64,000 nt of DNA from JABGQS01 sp963674545 (GTDB lineage Bacteria > Bacillota > Clostridia > Christensenellales > SZUA-584): assembly GCA_963674545.2 (NCBI GenBank), contig CAXXFB010000001.1, positions 310,001 through 374,000 of the forward strand, given 5' to 3'. Under the pieces are notes generated by a model. It had not been told where the DNA came from and did not search any database. It was given only the letters and a program-made list of their open reading frames with translations. Positions within the stretch are counted from its first letter, which is position 1. Each line of letters opens with the position of its first letter. Positions 16,269-24,998 of the stretch are shown here, in pieces. The position numbers were made by a program, and so were the translations under genes.

Positions 16269-17666
16269 TTATGCCGGATGTATCATGTTTTCACTGTCCA
16301 GCATATTTGAATCTACACCGTATTTCTGTGCTCTTCTGAATTCAAAGAACTTTACAGCAACCTGCGGGAAAAGCGCGTAGCTTAGAACGTCTTCTTCCTG
16401 TTCCATATATTCTTTGATTTCTTCCCTGTATTTATCAAGCTCTGGCGGGATGTCGTCTGCAGGACGGTGTGTAATAACTTCTGCATCGCCTATGCACTTT
16501 TTACGTACTTCCTCGTTTACTTCACCCGGAAGCTTGCCGTATTCACCACGCAGAAGCGCCTTACTTTCATTTGTGACCATCTTGTATCTCTCACCTGAAA
16601 GAATATTGAACACAGCCTGAGTTCCAACAATCTGGCTTGTCGGCGTAACCAAAGGCGGATAACCAAAATCTTTTCTTACCTTTGGAACTTCTGCAAGAAC
16701 TGCATCCAGTTTATCGGATGCTCCCGCTTTCTCCAACTGGCTTAAAAGGTTGGAGAACATCCCGCCCGGTATTTGGTATATAAGTGTCTTGATATCGACA
16801 CCAAGTGAACCGGGTTTAAGGAATCCGTCGTCCTTTAAGCGCTGTGCGACGCCTTTGAAATGCTGTGCAATATCATTTAGCTGAGTTATTTCCATACCAG
16901 TATCATACTCGGTGCCATGAAGCGTTGCTACAAGTGATTCTGTACACGGCTGGGCTGTCCCGTTTGCAAGAGGTGAAAGCGCACAGTCAACAATGTCTAC
17001 GCCCGCTTCTATAGCCTTAAGATAAGTCATATCACCCGTACCGCTCTTATTATGAGTGTGCAGATGTATCGGGCACTTAACAGCTTTTTTAAGCGCTTTA
17101 ACAAGATCATATGCTTCGTATGGAAGAAGCAGGTTTGCCATGTCTTTTATGCAGATAGTGTCTGCACCCATCTTTTCAAGCTCTACAGCAAGCTCTACGA
17201 AGTATTCGCTTGTGTGCACGGGACTTGTTGTATATGAGAAACATGCTTCACAGATGCCGCCGTATTTTTTGGTAGCTATCATTGCCTTTTCCATATTTCT
17301 TGGGTCGTTGAGCGCATCGAATATACGTATAACATCTATGCCATTTTCGATCGCCTTTTTAACAAAAAGGTCTACAACATCGTCAGCGTAATGCTTGTAA
17401 CCAAGTATATTCTGGCCACGAAGCAGCATCTGCAGTTTAGTGTTAGGTATTGCAGCCTTTAACTGCCTTAGCCTTTCCCACGGGTCTTCATTCAGGAAAC
17501 GAAGGCACGAGTCAAATGTTGCACCGCCCCACATTTCCAGTGACCAGTAGCCGGCTTTATCTAGCTTATCCGCTACAGGCAGCATTTCCGATGTTCTCAT
17601 TCTAGTCGCTGCCTGAGACTGGTGAGCATCTCTTAATATCGTATCGGTAATATTTACTTTACCCAT
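16269..17666 (-). CDS. oadA: Oxaloacetate decarboxylase/pyruvate carboxylase-type alpha subunit (carboxyltransferase only)
   Basis: 465 residues: a TIM-barrel carboxyltransferase domain (TDTILRDAHQSQAATRMRT, metal/substrate region; Lys in ICIKDMANLL; metal ligands in HLHTHNKSG) and a PYC/OADA C-terminal domain (about 300-450, GGMFSNLLSQL, VTPTSQIVGTQAV). There is no C-terminal biotinyl domain; that is supplied by the separate carrier at 19025-19417. It moves CO2 from oxaloacetate to biotin (or the reverse). Last gene of the operon, 21 nt after oadB, with AGGAGG before its ATG. Confidence 0.92.
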   Translation of the reverse strand: MGKVNITDTILRDAHQSQAATRMRTSEMLPVADKLDKAGYWSLEMWGGATFDSCLRFLNEDPWERLRQLKAAIPNTKLQMLLRGQNILGYKHYADDVVDLFVKKAIENGIDVIRIFDALNDPRNMEKAMIATKKYGGICEACFSYTTSPVHTSEYFVELAVELEKMGADTICIKDMANLLLPYEAYDLVKALKKAVKCPIHLHTHNKSGTGDMTYLKAIEAGVDIVDCALSPLANGTAQPCTESLVATLHGTEYDTGMEITQLNDIAQHFKGVAQRLKDDGFLKPGSLGVDIKTLIYQIPGGMFSNLLSQLEKAGASDKLDAVLAEVPKVRKDFGYPPLVTPTSQIVGTQAVFNILSGERYKMVTNESKALLRGEYGKLPGEVNEEVRKKCIGDAEVITHRPADDIPPELDKYREEIKEYMEQEEDVLSYALFPQVAVKFFEFRRAQKYGVDSNMLDSENMIHPA

Positions 17667-17687
17667 TAAATCAACCTCCTATAAATT

Positions 17688-18989
17688 TTAGCCGCCGAAC
17701 AGCGACAGCAGAACACCGGCTGCAACAGCAGAACCTATAACACCGGCAACATTCGGGCCCATAGCATGCATGAGCAGGAAGTTCTTCGGGTTTGCCTGCT
17801 GACCGACTTTCTGTGAAACACGTGCCGCCATCGGAACTGCAGAAACTCCGGCGCTTCCAATCAACGGATTTATCTTTCCGCCTGATAGTTTGTTCATCAG
17901 CTTTCCGAGCAAAACGCCGCCTGCCGTACCGAAGCCAAAAGCAACGAGGCCAAGAACAACGATGAACAGCGTCTTTAGCGTAAGGAACGACTCGCCGACT
18001 GTTGTGGCGCCAACCGTTACGCCAAGGAATATCGTTACGATGTTTATAAGCTCGTTCTGAGCCGTTTTATTCAGCCTGTCAGTTACAAGACATTCTCTGA
18101 ACAAGTTGCCCAGCATCAGCATACCTACAAGAGGAGCTGCCGCCGGAAGAAGCAGAGAGATGAATATAGTAACAACTATCGGGAAGATGACCTTTTCGGT
18201 CTTGCTTACCGGACGAAGCTGTTCCATTACTATCTTTCTTTCTTTTTCGGTAGTCAGCAGCTTCATTATCGGCGGCTGTATTACTGGAACAAGAGCCATA
18301 TATGAATATGCTGCAACTGCTATCGGCCCCAAAAGATGCGGTGCAAGCTTAGACGTTACATAAATAGCTGTCGGTCCGTCTGCACCTCCTATGATGCCTA
18401 TAGAGCTTGCTTCCTTTGGGTCAAACCCGATAAGAAGCGCTCCTATGAATGTAATGAAGATACCTATCTGCGCAGCAGCGCCCAGGATAAGACTTTTTGG
18501 GTTAGCTATAAGCGGGCCAAAGTCTGTCATAGCGCCAACGCCCATGAATATGAGCGGCGGATAGATGCCGAGTTTTGTTCCCTGATACAGATAGTATAAA
18601 AGTCCACCATTTTGGTAGTTTGGACCATGTGTAATAACGTAGTTGTTTCCCTGCAGTATTTGCCCTCCCTGAGATGCAGCAACATCCTGAGCAGCTTTAA
18701 TTGCAGAATCAAAGTTCTCTCCTGATAAACCTTGAACAGATGGAAGAGCACTTTGCGGAACAAGGTTCACTACCTCATAAGCATGATCTGTAATACCTGT
18801 GTTCGGCAGGTTTGCAAGTATCATACCGAATGCTATAGGAACGAGCAGCAAAGGCTCGAATTTTTTAACGATAGCAAGATACATCAATATGCATGCTACT
18901 AAAAGCATGACCAACTGCTGCCATACTATGCTGGTAAAGCCCATAGAATTCCAGAAATTTTCCAGAGCAGAGACTATATTAAAGTCCAT
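17688..18989 (-). CDS. oadB: Sodium ion-translocating decarboxylase, beta subunit
   Basis: 433 residues with about nine or more hydrophobic segments. The family motif GIIGGADGPTAIYVTSKLAP (region about 205-225) and the C-terminal NPLIGSAGVSAVPMAARV and MHAMGPNVAGVIGSA are diagnostic of OadB/MmdB/GcdB. This membrane subunit decarboxylates carboxybiotin and exports Na+. From sequence alone OadB, MmdB and GcdB cannot be separated; the operon contains partners of both kinds. Confidence 0.94.
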   Translation of the reverse strand: MDFNIVSALENFWNSMGFTSIVWQQLVMLLVACILMYLAIVKKFEPLLLVPIAFGMILANLPNTGITDHAYEVVNLVPQSALPSVQGLSGENFDSAIKAAQDVAASQGGQILQGNNYVITHGPNYQNGGLLYYLYQGTKLGIYPPLIFMGVGAMTDFGPLIANPKSLILGAAAQIGIFITFIGALLIGFDPKEASSIGIIGGADGPTAIYVTSKLAPHLLGPIAVAAYSYMALVPVIQPPIMKLLTTEKERKIVMEQLRPVSKTEKVIFPIVVTIFISLLLPAAAPLVGMLMLGNLFRECLVTDRLNKTAQNELINIVTIFLGVTVGATTVGESFLTLKTLFIVVLGLVAFGFGTAGGVLLGKLMNKLSGGKINPLIGSAGVSAVPMAARVSQKVGQQANPKNFLLMHAMGPNVAGVIGSAVAAGVLLSLFGG

Positions 18990-19024
18990 GTGTTAACCCT
19001 CCTTAAAAGATTTTGTGTGCGCTC

Positions 19025-19417
19025 CTATGCTATAACTATGAGCACATCACCAGAGTTAACAGCTGCTCCGTTCGCAACTTGTACGCCGGCTATCTTGCCG
19101 GATACGGGAGCAAGAATTTCGTTTTCCATCTTCATAGCTTCAAGTATCAGAAGCAGATCGCCTTCAGCGACGGTATCGCCTGCTGCAACGTTGATGCTAA
19201 GTATATTCCCCGGCATGGGAGCTTCTACCTTTGTTCCGTTAGGAACTGCACCGCCGGCTGCTGCCGCTGCAGGCGCTGATGCTGCCGCAGGAGCCGGAGC
19301 TGCTGACGGAGCCGCCATTGGAGCTGGTGCCGCAGGAGCCGGAGCTGCTGCGCCGCCGATTTCTTCTACTTCAACATCATAGCTTACGCCATTTACGTTT
19401 ATTTTGAACTTACGCAT
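19025..19417 (-). CDS. Biotin carrier protein of the decarboxylase (gamma/delta-type)
   Basis: 130 residues. The short N-terminal segment FKINVNGVSYDVEVEE is followed by a flexible Ala/Pro-rich linker (about 22-58) and a biotinyl domain with EAMKMENE; the biotinylated residue is Lys96. It shuttles carboxybiotin between the soluble carboxyltransferase(s) and the membrane subunit. The repetitive GCN codons of the linker create long open frames on the other strand, which are shadows. It lies 35 nt before oadB and 18 nt after oadG. Confidence 0.95.
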   Translation of the reverse strand: MRKFKINVNGVSYDVEVEEIGGAAAPAPAAPAPMAAPSAAPAPAAASAPAAAAAGGAVPNGTKVEAPMPGNILSINVAAGDTVAEGDLLLILEAMKMENEILAPVSGKIAGVQVANGAAVNSGDVLIVIA

Positions 19418-19435
19418 ATTAATTCCTCCGTTTAT

Positions 19436-19906
19436 TTAAAATTTAAATTGTTCGTATTTGCCTTCTTTGCCCCAAGCAGGTGTGCCGGATCTTCTGAAAG
19501 AACGTATCCTTACACCGTTTGAAGAAGTGCCGAGGCTTGCTGCAACTGCTGCTGTAAGAACCGCTATCAAAGCGCTGTCCGCTGCTGCAGCCTCTGCAGC
19601 CTTGCCTTCTGAAGCGGATGCTGCTGCTTGTACCGGTGCTGGTTGTTCCTGTACGCCAGTCTTTTTAGCAGCCTTTTTTTCAGCTTTCAGCAGCTGTTTC
19701 TCAGCTTTTTTAGCTTTGCGCTTCTCTTTTAAACTTGTAGTCTTTGGAAGAAGCCAATTAATTATTTTAGGATATATCATAGTTATTATTATCAGGAAAA
19801 CGAGCCCCAAGAATACTATTGAAACACCCATAAGTGCAACGCTTCCGCCAAGGCCGAGAGCTTCACCGAAAGGAAGCCTGTTTGGGAAATCGCCTAAAAA
19901 TTCCAT
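19436..19906 (-). CDS. oadG: Decarboxylase gamma subunit (OadG/MmdC family)
   Basis: 156 residues: one N-terminal transmembrane helix (about residues 22-46, ALMGVSIVFLGLVFLIIITM) then a charged Lys/Ala-rich tail and an Ala-rich segment. OadG proteins tether the complex and help assembly. The final GVRIRSFRRSGTPAWGKEGKYEQF tail in this gene is typical of clostridial OadG/OadD-like subunits (described here as a region). Assigned by topology, size and operon position rather than by catalytic residues. Confidence 0.85.
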   Translation of the reverse strand: MEFLGDFPNRLPFGEALGLGGSVALMGVSIVFLGLVFLIIITMIYPKIINWLLPKTTSLKEKRKAKKAEKQLLKAEKKAAKKTGVQEQPAPVQAAASASEGKAAEAAAADSALIAVLTAAVAASLGTSSNGVRIRSFRRSGTPAWGKEGKYEQFKF

Positions 19907-19922
19907 TTAGTAAGCTCCTTTC

Positions 19923-21434
19923 TCAAAACATCCTGGTGCTATGCTTCTTTGGAAGTGCGCTTTCACGCTTACCAACAGCAAGCTCCAGCGCGCCTGCGAT
20001 GCGCTGTCTTGTTTCAGATGGGAAAATAACCTCATCTACAAAGCCCATCTTAGCAGCCTCCCACGGAGATGCAAATGTTTTTGCGTATGTATCTGCTGCT
20101 TCTTTGCGTGCCTTTGAAGGTTCGTCAGATGAAGCAATATCGCCACGCATTAGTATATCTGCCGCTGCATCTGCCGGGAGGCATGAGATTACAGCATCCG
20201 GCCAAGCGAACACCATATCTACACCGAAAGCCTTTGGCGCCATTGCAACATAGCCGGAACCAATTGCTTTACCGGTTATAACATTTATCATCGCTACACT
20301 TGACTGAGCATATGCGCTCATAAGCTTTGCTCCGGAGTTTATTACACAGCCCTGTAAATCCGCCTCAGAAACAAAACCTGGAGTATCTGTGAAAGTGATT
20401 ATCGGCATTCCGAAAGCGTCACAGAACGAAATGAAACTTGCTGCCTTTCTGCAAGCTGCCCCGTCAAGCTTTGTGCCTGAGTTGTTCGCAACGACACCTA
20501 CGCTTCGGCCATTTAACCTTGCAAAACCTGTAAGCAGGTTTGCAGAAAAGAACGCCTGCGTTTCGAAGAACACGCCGTTATCCATTACTGAAGAAATCAT
20601 TTCTCTTATGTCGTATGGTCCTTGATAATTGTTTATCTGTCTGTTTGGGTCGTCAGCGCCGCCTGTGAATGGCGCTTCGTCCAGATTGTTCTCCGGCAGA
20701 TATGAAAGCAGCTGTTTTACGTAATAGAAAGTGTCATCTTCGCTGTCGCATATGAAGTGGGCAAGGCCGGTCTTTTTAGCATGTTGATCAGCACCGCCGA
20801 TTGCCTGAGTGTCTGTATCTTTGCCGGGTTTGTTGAAAGAAGCTGGCGCTTCCGTAAACAAACCGCTCACGCCTTTTGTCATAAAAACAAAATCGCTGAG
20901 TGGTGCGATATATGCAGCAGTACCAGCGCATGTGCCACCGATAACAGTTATTATCGGAACAACGCCGGAAAGTGCAACAAGCTTTGATATAACCTGTCCA
21001 AAGCCATTTAATGCTCCCGCTCCTTCACCAAGCCGTACTCCCATAGAGTCTAATACTGCGATTACAGGCAATCCTGTCTTTCCGGCAAGGTCCAGTATCT
21101 TCAAAATCTTCTTGGCGTGCATTGCTCCCATAGAGCCGCCAAGCACAGTGTAATCCTGCGAGAAGACATATACCCCTCGTCCGTCGATCGTGCCGTAACC
21201 CGTCACAACACCCTCTCCGGGAGCACTGACTTCTTTTAAACCGGCAACTGAATTTGAGTGCTGTGCCAGTGCGTCAGTTTCAATAAAGCTTTCTGCATCA
21301 AGGAGTTTAGTTATTCTCTCCCTCGCCGTCTGCTTACCCAGTGAGTGTTGAGCGTCTTGCTTTTCTTTGCCTCCTGCTGCGGCTACGGACTTTCTCTTTT
21401 GCGTCAGCAACTCGAAACCATTAACTTCGCTCAT
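19923..21434 (-). CDS. mmdA: Acyl-CoA carboxyltransferase, methylmalonyl-CoA decarboxylase alpha-type
   Basis: 503 residues, two crotonase-like halves. N-terminal half: GKQTARERITKLLDAESF, VFSQDYTVLGGSMG, GVRLGEGAGAL, VIGGTCAGTAAY. C-terminal half: GFARLNGRSVGVVANN, FTDTPGFVSEADLQ, GSGYVAMAPKAFG. It transfers the carboxyl group between an acyl-CoA and biotin. Methylmalonyl-CoA is the common substrate of this family; glutaconyl-CoA or another acyl-CoA is possible. First gene of the operon, AGGAGG 10 nt before the ATG, 16 nt before oadG. It is odd that the operon also encodes OadA, a second, unrelated carboxyltransferase. Confidence 0.9.
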   Translation of the reverse strand: MSEVNGFELLTQKRKSVAAAGGKEKQDAQHSLGKQTARERITKLLDAESFIETDALAQHSNSVAGLKEVSAPGEGVVTGYGTIDGRGVYVFSQDYTVLGGSMGAMHAKKILKILDLAGKTGLPVIAVLDSMGVRLGEGAGALNGFGQVISKLVALSGVVPIITVIGGTCAGTAAYIAPLSDFVFMTKGVSGLFTEAPASFNKPGKDTDTQAIGGADQHAKKTGLAHFICDSEDDTFYYVKQLLSYLPENNLDEAPFTGGADDPNRQINNYQGPYDIREMISSVMDNGVFFETQAFFSANLLTGFARLNGRSVGVVANNSGTKLDGAACRKAASFISFCDAFGMPIITFTDTPGFVSEADLQGCVINSGAKLMSAYAQSSVAMINVITGKAIGSGYVAMAPKAFGVDMVFAWPDAVISCLPADAAADILMRGDIASSDEPSKARKEAADTYAKTFASPWEAAKMGFVDEVIFPSETRQRIAGALELAVGKRESALPKKHSTRMF

Positions 21435-21570
21435 CTAGTAAACCTCCTAAAAATGTATCTAAATCCACTTAAAAAAATAAAAGCGTAAATAAACCTTAAT
21501 CTAACCCATATTCGTAGTTCTACATAGGTTACCCTTTATCCTTTTTAATTTTAATTAAAACTTATATTTT

Positions 21571-22296
21571 TTATATATTTGCGGGGTTTTTATCTGAAAT
21601 AAGATTATTTATTTCACTTTCTGACAAACTTCTCCATTTTCCTTCCGGAAGGCTACCAAGCTCAAGGGAACCTATTGCGACCCGTTTAAGATTCGACACT
21701 CTGCACCCGGCAAGTTCGAAAAGTTTTTTTATATGTCTGTTTCGGCCTTCGTGTATAGTTACATATAGTTCTGTCCTTTTTGATGTTTTTTCAACAATCT
21801 CAATTTTTGCTCCGGCGGTTTTATGTCCGTCTATTTTCACATTGCCGGACAGAGTTTCTATAGCTTTATCACTGAGGACACCCTTTACTACAGCGTGATA
21901 CTTTTTTGTGAGTTCATATTTGGGGTGGGTGCATTTATATGCAAAGTCTCCGTCGTTTGTTAGAAGAAGCAGGCCCTTAGTGTCATAATCCAGCCTGCCT
22001 ACCGGAAAAACACGTACGCTAACACCGTCAAGAAGATCGACGACTGTACGTCTGCCGTGCTTGTCACTGCAGGTACTTACTACATCAGAGGGCTTATTCA
22101 ACATTATGTAAACGTTTTTTTCTTCCGGAATAATACGTCTGCCATCAAACTGCACGACGTCTGCCTTTTCGTCTATATCCATCCCTATTGAGGAAGGCAC
22201 AGCATTGTTCACAGTTATTCTGCCGGAATTTATAAGTTCGTCCGCTCCTCTTCTTGAGGAGACTCCACATGACGCTATAAATTTATTGAGTCTCAA
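21571..22296 (-). CDS. rluB: Ribosomal large subunit pseudouridine synthase (RluB family)
   Basis: 241 residues from a TTG start. N-terminal S4 domain (LNKFIASCGVSSRRGADELI, about 4-23), then the catalytic domain with Asp in GRLDYDTKGLLLLTNDG (about 105) and the C-terminal GRNRHIKKLFELAG. It isomerises a uridine in 23S rRNA. The frame is open 19 codons further, but a -35/-10 pair (22326-22353) lies inside that extension and GGAGG sits 7 nt before the TTG, so the short form is right. rluB next to scpAB is a common Firmicute arrangement. Suppression of RluB versus RluE/F specificity cannot be judged. Confidence 0.92.
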   Translation of the reverse strand: MRLNKFIASCGVSSRRGADELINSGRITVNNAVPSSIGMDIDEKADVVQFDGRRIIPEEKNVYIMLNKPSDVVSTCSDKHGRRTVVDLLDGVSVRVFPVGRLDYDTKGLLLLTNDGDFAYKCTHPKYELTKKYHAVVKGVLSDKAIETLSGNVKIDGHKTAGAKIEIVEKTSKRTELYVTIHEGRNRHIKKLFELAGCRVSNLKRVAIGSLELGSLPEGKWRSLSESEINNLISDKNPANI

Positions 22297-22325
22297 AAAC
22301 AGCCTCCGTAGTTTATTCTTATTCA

Positions 22326-22353
22326 AGTATACTCGATTTTTGTCTACAGTCAA
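22326..22353 (-). promoter_or_regulatory. Promoter of rluB
   Basis: Minus strand: -35 TTGACT (22348-22353), 16-bp spacer, -10 TATACT (22326-22331), giving a leader of about 22 nt before the TTG start. Confidence 0.65.
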
Positions 22354-22426
22354 ACTTGTTAATTTTGAATATTATAAAAGCTGCATGAACGCAGCTATAT
22401 TGATTTATTATTTTTACTATTCTTAG

Positions 22427-22942
22427 TTACTCTGCGATCGTTATTGTTGGCAGGTCTTTTAAGCTTTCGATTCCGAAGTGCCTCAGAAACTCGTCGCTTG
22501 TGGAATATAGTATGGGGTTGCCAAGTGTTTTTTTATGCCCGGAGCGCACTATCATGCCGGTTTCTATAAGCATAGCAAGAGAATAGTTGCACGCAACTCC
22601 CCTGACCTGTTCTATCTCTATTCTTGTGATAGGCTGTTTATATGCGATTATAGCCAGCGTTTCAAGAAGCGCCTGAGAAAGCCGTGACTTTCTTATAGGC
22701 GCCAATGTTTTATCTATATACTGAACGTACTTTGGATTTGAACTCAGCTGTAGCTTTTTACCGACCTTCTTGAGCAATATCCCAGAGTTCTGCTCTTCGT
22801 TCTCTTTTATGATATCTTCAGCAACAGTAATGAGTTGTTTTTCGGGTATTTCAAGTGAAACAGCAAGTTCGGCTGTGCTTACAGCGTCTCCTGCTACAAA
22901 AAGCGTACTTAGTAATGCGTTTTTAATTTCCTGTTCGTTCAT
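22427..22942 (-). CDS. scpB: Segregation and condensation protein B
   Basis: 171 residues, two winged-helix domains; the segment SRLSQALLETLAIIAYKQPITRIEIEQVRGV is diagnostic (about residues 85-115). It dimerises and binds ScpA to close the SMC condensin ring. Its ATG overlaps the end of scpA by 4 nt, so the two are translationally coupled. Confidence 0.95.
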   Translation of the reverse strand: MNEQEIKNALLSTLFVAGDAVSTAELAVSLEIPEKQLITVAEDIIKENEEQNSGILLKKVGKKLQLSSNPKYVQYIDKTLAPIRKSRLSQALLETLAIIAYKQPITRIEIEQVRGVACNYSLAMLIETGMIVRSGHKKTLGNPILYSTSDEFLRHFGIESLKDLPTITIAE

Positions 22943-23679
22943 ACTGCCGCTCCGGATATTTTAGTTATTACTATATCATCATACAGACCTGACTGGTCTA
23001 TTCTTACAATACTCTCGTTTATCAGTTCTAGAAGAGCCATGAAAGTAACTGCTACTTCCATCTTTGAACATGCGTCAGAAAAGAGAGAAAAGAACGTTGC
23101 GCTTCCCAGCCTGCTCAGTTTACGAAGTATATGGGTAATACGGTTTTTTGTAGTGAACACATCATGATGATATGTTACCGCTTCAATGTGCTCGGGAACA
23201 GTATCCGGTACACGGCTGAGCACTTCTCTATATGCTTCAATGAGCTGCTGCATTGTCATTTCTTCAAGCTCTATTTTTTCATCCGGGAAAGCGACTTCTT
23301 CGGGCAGTTTATAGAAGACATCAAGAGCTTTTGCTTCATTATTTTTAAGCTTCTCAGAAGCATCTTTATATGCTTTGTATTCTTTAAGCCTTGCGATCAG
23401 TTCCTGCTCAGGATCTTCCTCTAAATCTTCATCAAATTCGTTTGCAGGCAGGATCATGCGTGATTTAATATAAACGAGCATTGCTGCCATCTCGAGGAAC
23501 TCGCTTGCCATGTCCATAGAGATGTTGTTTATTTCTGAGACGTACTTAATGTATTGCCCAGTTACTTCGGAAACGAAAATCTCCTCTATGTCTATCCTTG
23601 CTCTGCTTATAAGGTGAAGCAGAAGGTCGAGAGGCCCCTGGAACTGTTCTATTCTGATTTTATATTCTATTACATCCAT
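22939..23679 (-). CDS. scpA: Segregation and condensation protein A (kleisin)
   Basis: 246 residues from the ATG at 23679. The N-terminus EYKIRIEQFQGPLDLLLHLI is the kleisin helix that binds the SMC neck; the C-terminal winged helix (VTFMALLELINESIVRIDQ) binds the SMC head. The frame extends to a TTG at 23718 but that would overlap the upstream protease gene, and family proteins begin at MDVIEYKI, so I use the ATG, which follows the protease stop by 4 nt. Ribosome binding probably depends on coupling. Confidence 0.94.
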   Translation of the reverse strand: MDVIEYKIRIEQFQGPLDLLLHLISRARIDIEEIFVSEVTGQYIKYVSEINNISMDMASEFLEMAAMLVYIKSRMILPANEFDEDLEEDPEQELIARLKEYKAYKDASEKLKNNEAKALDVFYKLPEEVAFPDEKIELEEMTMQQLIEAYREVLSRVPDTVPEHIEAVTYHHDVFTTKNRITHILRKLSRLGSATFFSLFSDACSKMEVAVTFMALLELINESIVRIDQSGLYDDIVITKISGAAV

Positions 23680-23683
23680 ATCC

Positions 23684-24391
23684 TTATAGTCCGAATGGAG
23701 CACCGAAAATGAAGGCAACTCCCTTCATAACCAAGTAACACATGCTTCTTAGCAGCGAACTTACTCCGGGTACTAAAAAAAGCAAAAACATAAGCGCAAT
23801 AAAGCCATATCTCATATATGACATATAGAATCTAGGCATTTTTCTTGATATAATTCCTTTGACCAGATGATGACCATCAAGAGGAGGAATCGGAATCAGA
23901 TTGAAAAACAGCAGTATCAAATTAAGATATGCAATAAAGAAAAGAATATTATGTACAATATTTAAAACCGATGTATCTGATTGAATAGCATACGGTAATA
24001 TAAAATCGAATACATGTGTTATTGTAAGTATTGAAAGAAGCGCAGTAAAAATCACCGCAATTATAAGATTTACGGTAACGCCGGATATTGCAACTAGCGC
24101 ATTGCCCTTTTTATAATTATAATAGTTTCGAGGATTTGTCGGAACAGGTTTGCCCCAGCCAAAACCTATGAAAAGAAACATAACTATTCCCCATATCGAG
24201 AAATGTTTTGTGGGGTCTAGCGTCACTCTGCCAAGGTTCTTGCCTGTAGGATCTCCCATTCTGTCTGCCATCCAGGCATGTGCTGCTTCATGAAAAGAAA
24301 CAGCTATTACTAATGCCGGCAGAAGCATTAAAACTTGTAATAAAAAGCCTGTTATATCACCGCTGAAAAGCATATTTATTGGTCTATTCAT
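23684..24391 (-). CDS. Site-2 protease family (M50) membrane metalloprotease
   Basis: 235 residues with about five hydrophobic segments. HEAAHAWMADR (about 34-44) is the HExxH zinc site and NLIPIPPLDGHHL (about 165-177) supplies the third ligand (Asp). These small M50B enzymes cleave membrane-embedded substrates; the genes commonly stand next to scpA in Firmicutes. The target is unknown. Ribosome site AGGAGATGTAA before the ATG. Confidence 0.93.
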   Translation of the reverse strand: MNRPINMLFSGDITGFLLQVLMLLPALVIAVSFHEAAHAWMADRMGDPTGKNLGRVTLDPTKHFSIWGIVMFLFIGFGWGKPVPTNPRNYYNYKKGNALVAISGVTVNLIIAVIFTALLSILTITHVFDFILPYAIQSDTSVLNIVHNILFFIAYLNLILLFFNLIPIPPLDGHHLVKGIISRKMPRFYMSYMRYGFIALMFLLFLVPGVSSLLRSMCYLVMKGVAFIFGAPFGL

Positions 24392-24494
24392 TTACATCTC
24401 CTATCGTATCTATTATAAAACCGCAGCATTTCATTTGGAATGGACAAAGTGTAAACAAAAAATAAATACTGCATGAACTTGCTGTAGTTATGCC

Positions 24495-24527
24495 TTAAAA
24501 ATAAGCGCACCAAACCGGTACGCTTAT
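24495..24527 (-). terminator. Terminator of zapA
   Basis: Minus strand: TAAGCGTACC pairs with GGTGCGCTTA, followed by TTTTTAAG. Confidence 0.8.
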
Positions 24528-24546
24528 AGAAACTGACATAATATTT

Positions 24547-24909
24547 TTATTTATAGCCGTCAAAACGTTTACCCTTGGGCTGCTGGCTGCTTAGGCTGGA
24601 CACATTGCTCTGACGCTCGCCCTTTGTAAGGGCCAGTTCCTGCTTCAGTTTTTTTAGTTCTTCAACAAGCTCTTCATTGTCTTTACAAAGCGCATCATAA
24701 TTGTCCTGAAGCTTTAACAGATCATCAGCAATGTTAATAGCGGTAAGAACGGACAGTGTATTCGGATTAAGGTTGACATACTGACCCTTAAGATCCCCCA
24801 TTTTCCTGTCTACACAAATAGCTACACGGTGTATATATTCTTCACTTTCGAAGCCCGCCATCAGATATTCTTTGCCGCAAATGTTGACTGATGTTCGTGT
24901 TTTTTCCAT
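24547..24909 (-). CDS. zapA: Cell division protein ZapA
   Basis: 120 residues. The N-terminal segment TSVNICGKEYLMAGFESEEYI and the Asn-Thr-Leu-Ser-Val-Leu-Thr-Ala helix followed by a coiled coil (about 70-105) are typical. ZapA cross-links FtsZ filaments at the division ring. The gene has its own promoter in the gap after pheT and a terminator behind it. Confidence 0.93.
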   Translation of the reverse strand: MEKTRTSVNICGKEYLMAGFESEEYIHRVAICVDRKMGDLKGQYVNLNPNTLSVLTAINIADDLLKLQDNYDALCKDNEELVEELKKLKQELALTKGERQSNVSSLSSQQPKGKRFDGYK

Positions 24910-24942
24910 ATTGACATCAACACCCCACTATATAATAGATTT

Positions 24943-24971
24943 ATTATATACCAATATGGAGAATAACACAA
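24943..24971 (-). promoter_or_regulatory. Promoter of zapA
   Basis: Minus strand: -35 TTGTGT (24966-24971), 17-bp spacer, -10 TATAAT (24943-24948). Confidence 0.6.
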
Positions 24972-24998
24972 CAACTTTGTATACAAAATGTAGTGTTA

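Noticed and set aside
19025..19417. Overlapping long frames on the plus strand opposite the biotin carrier
   Set aside because: Caused by repetitive GCN/CCN codons of the Ala/Pro linker.
24911..24936. Plus-strand TTGACA and TATAAT as a promoter antisense to zapA
   Set aside because: The spacer is only 14 bp, too short, and no gene follows in that direction.
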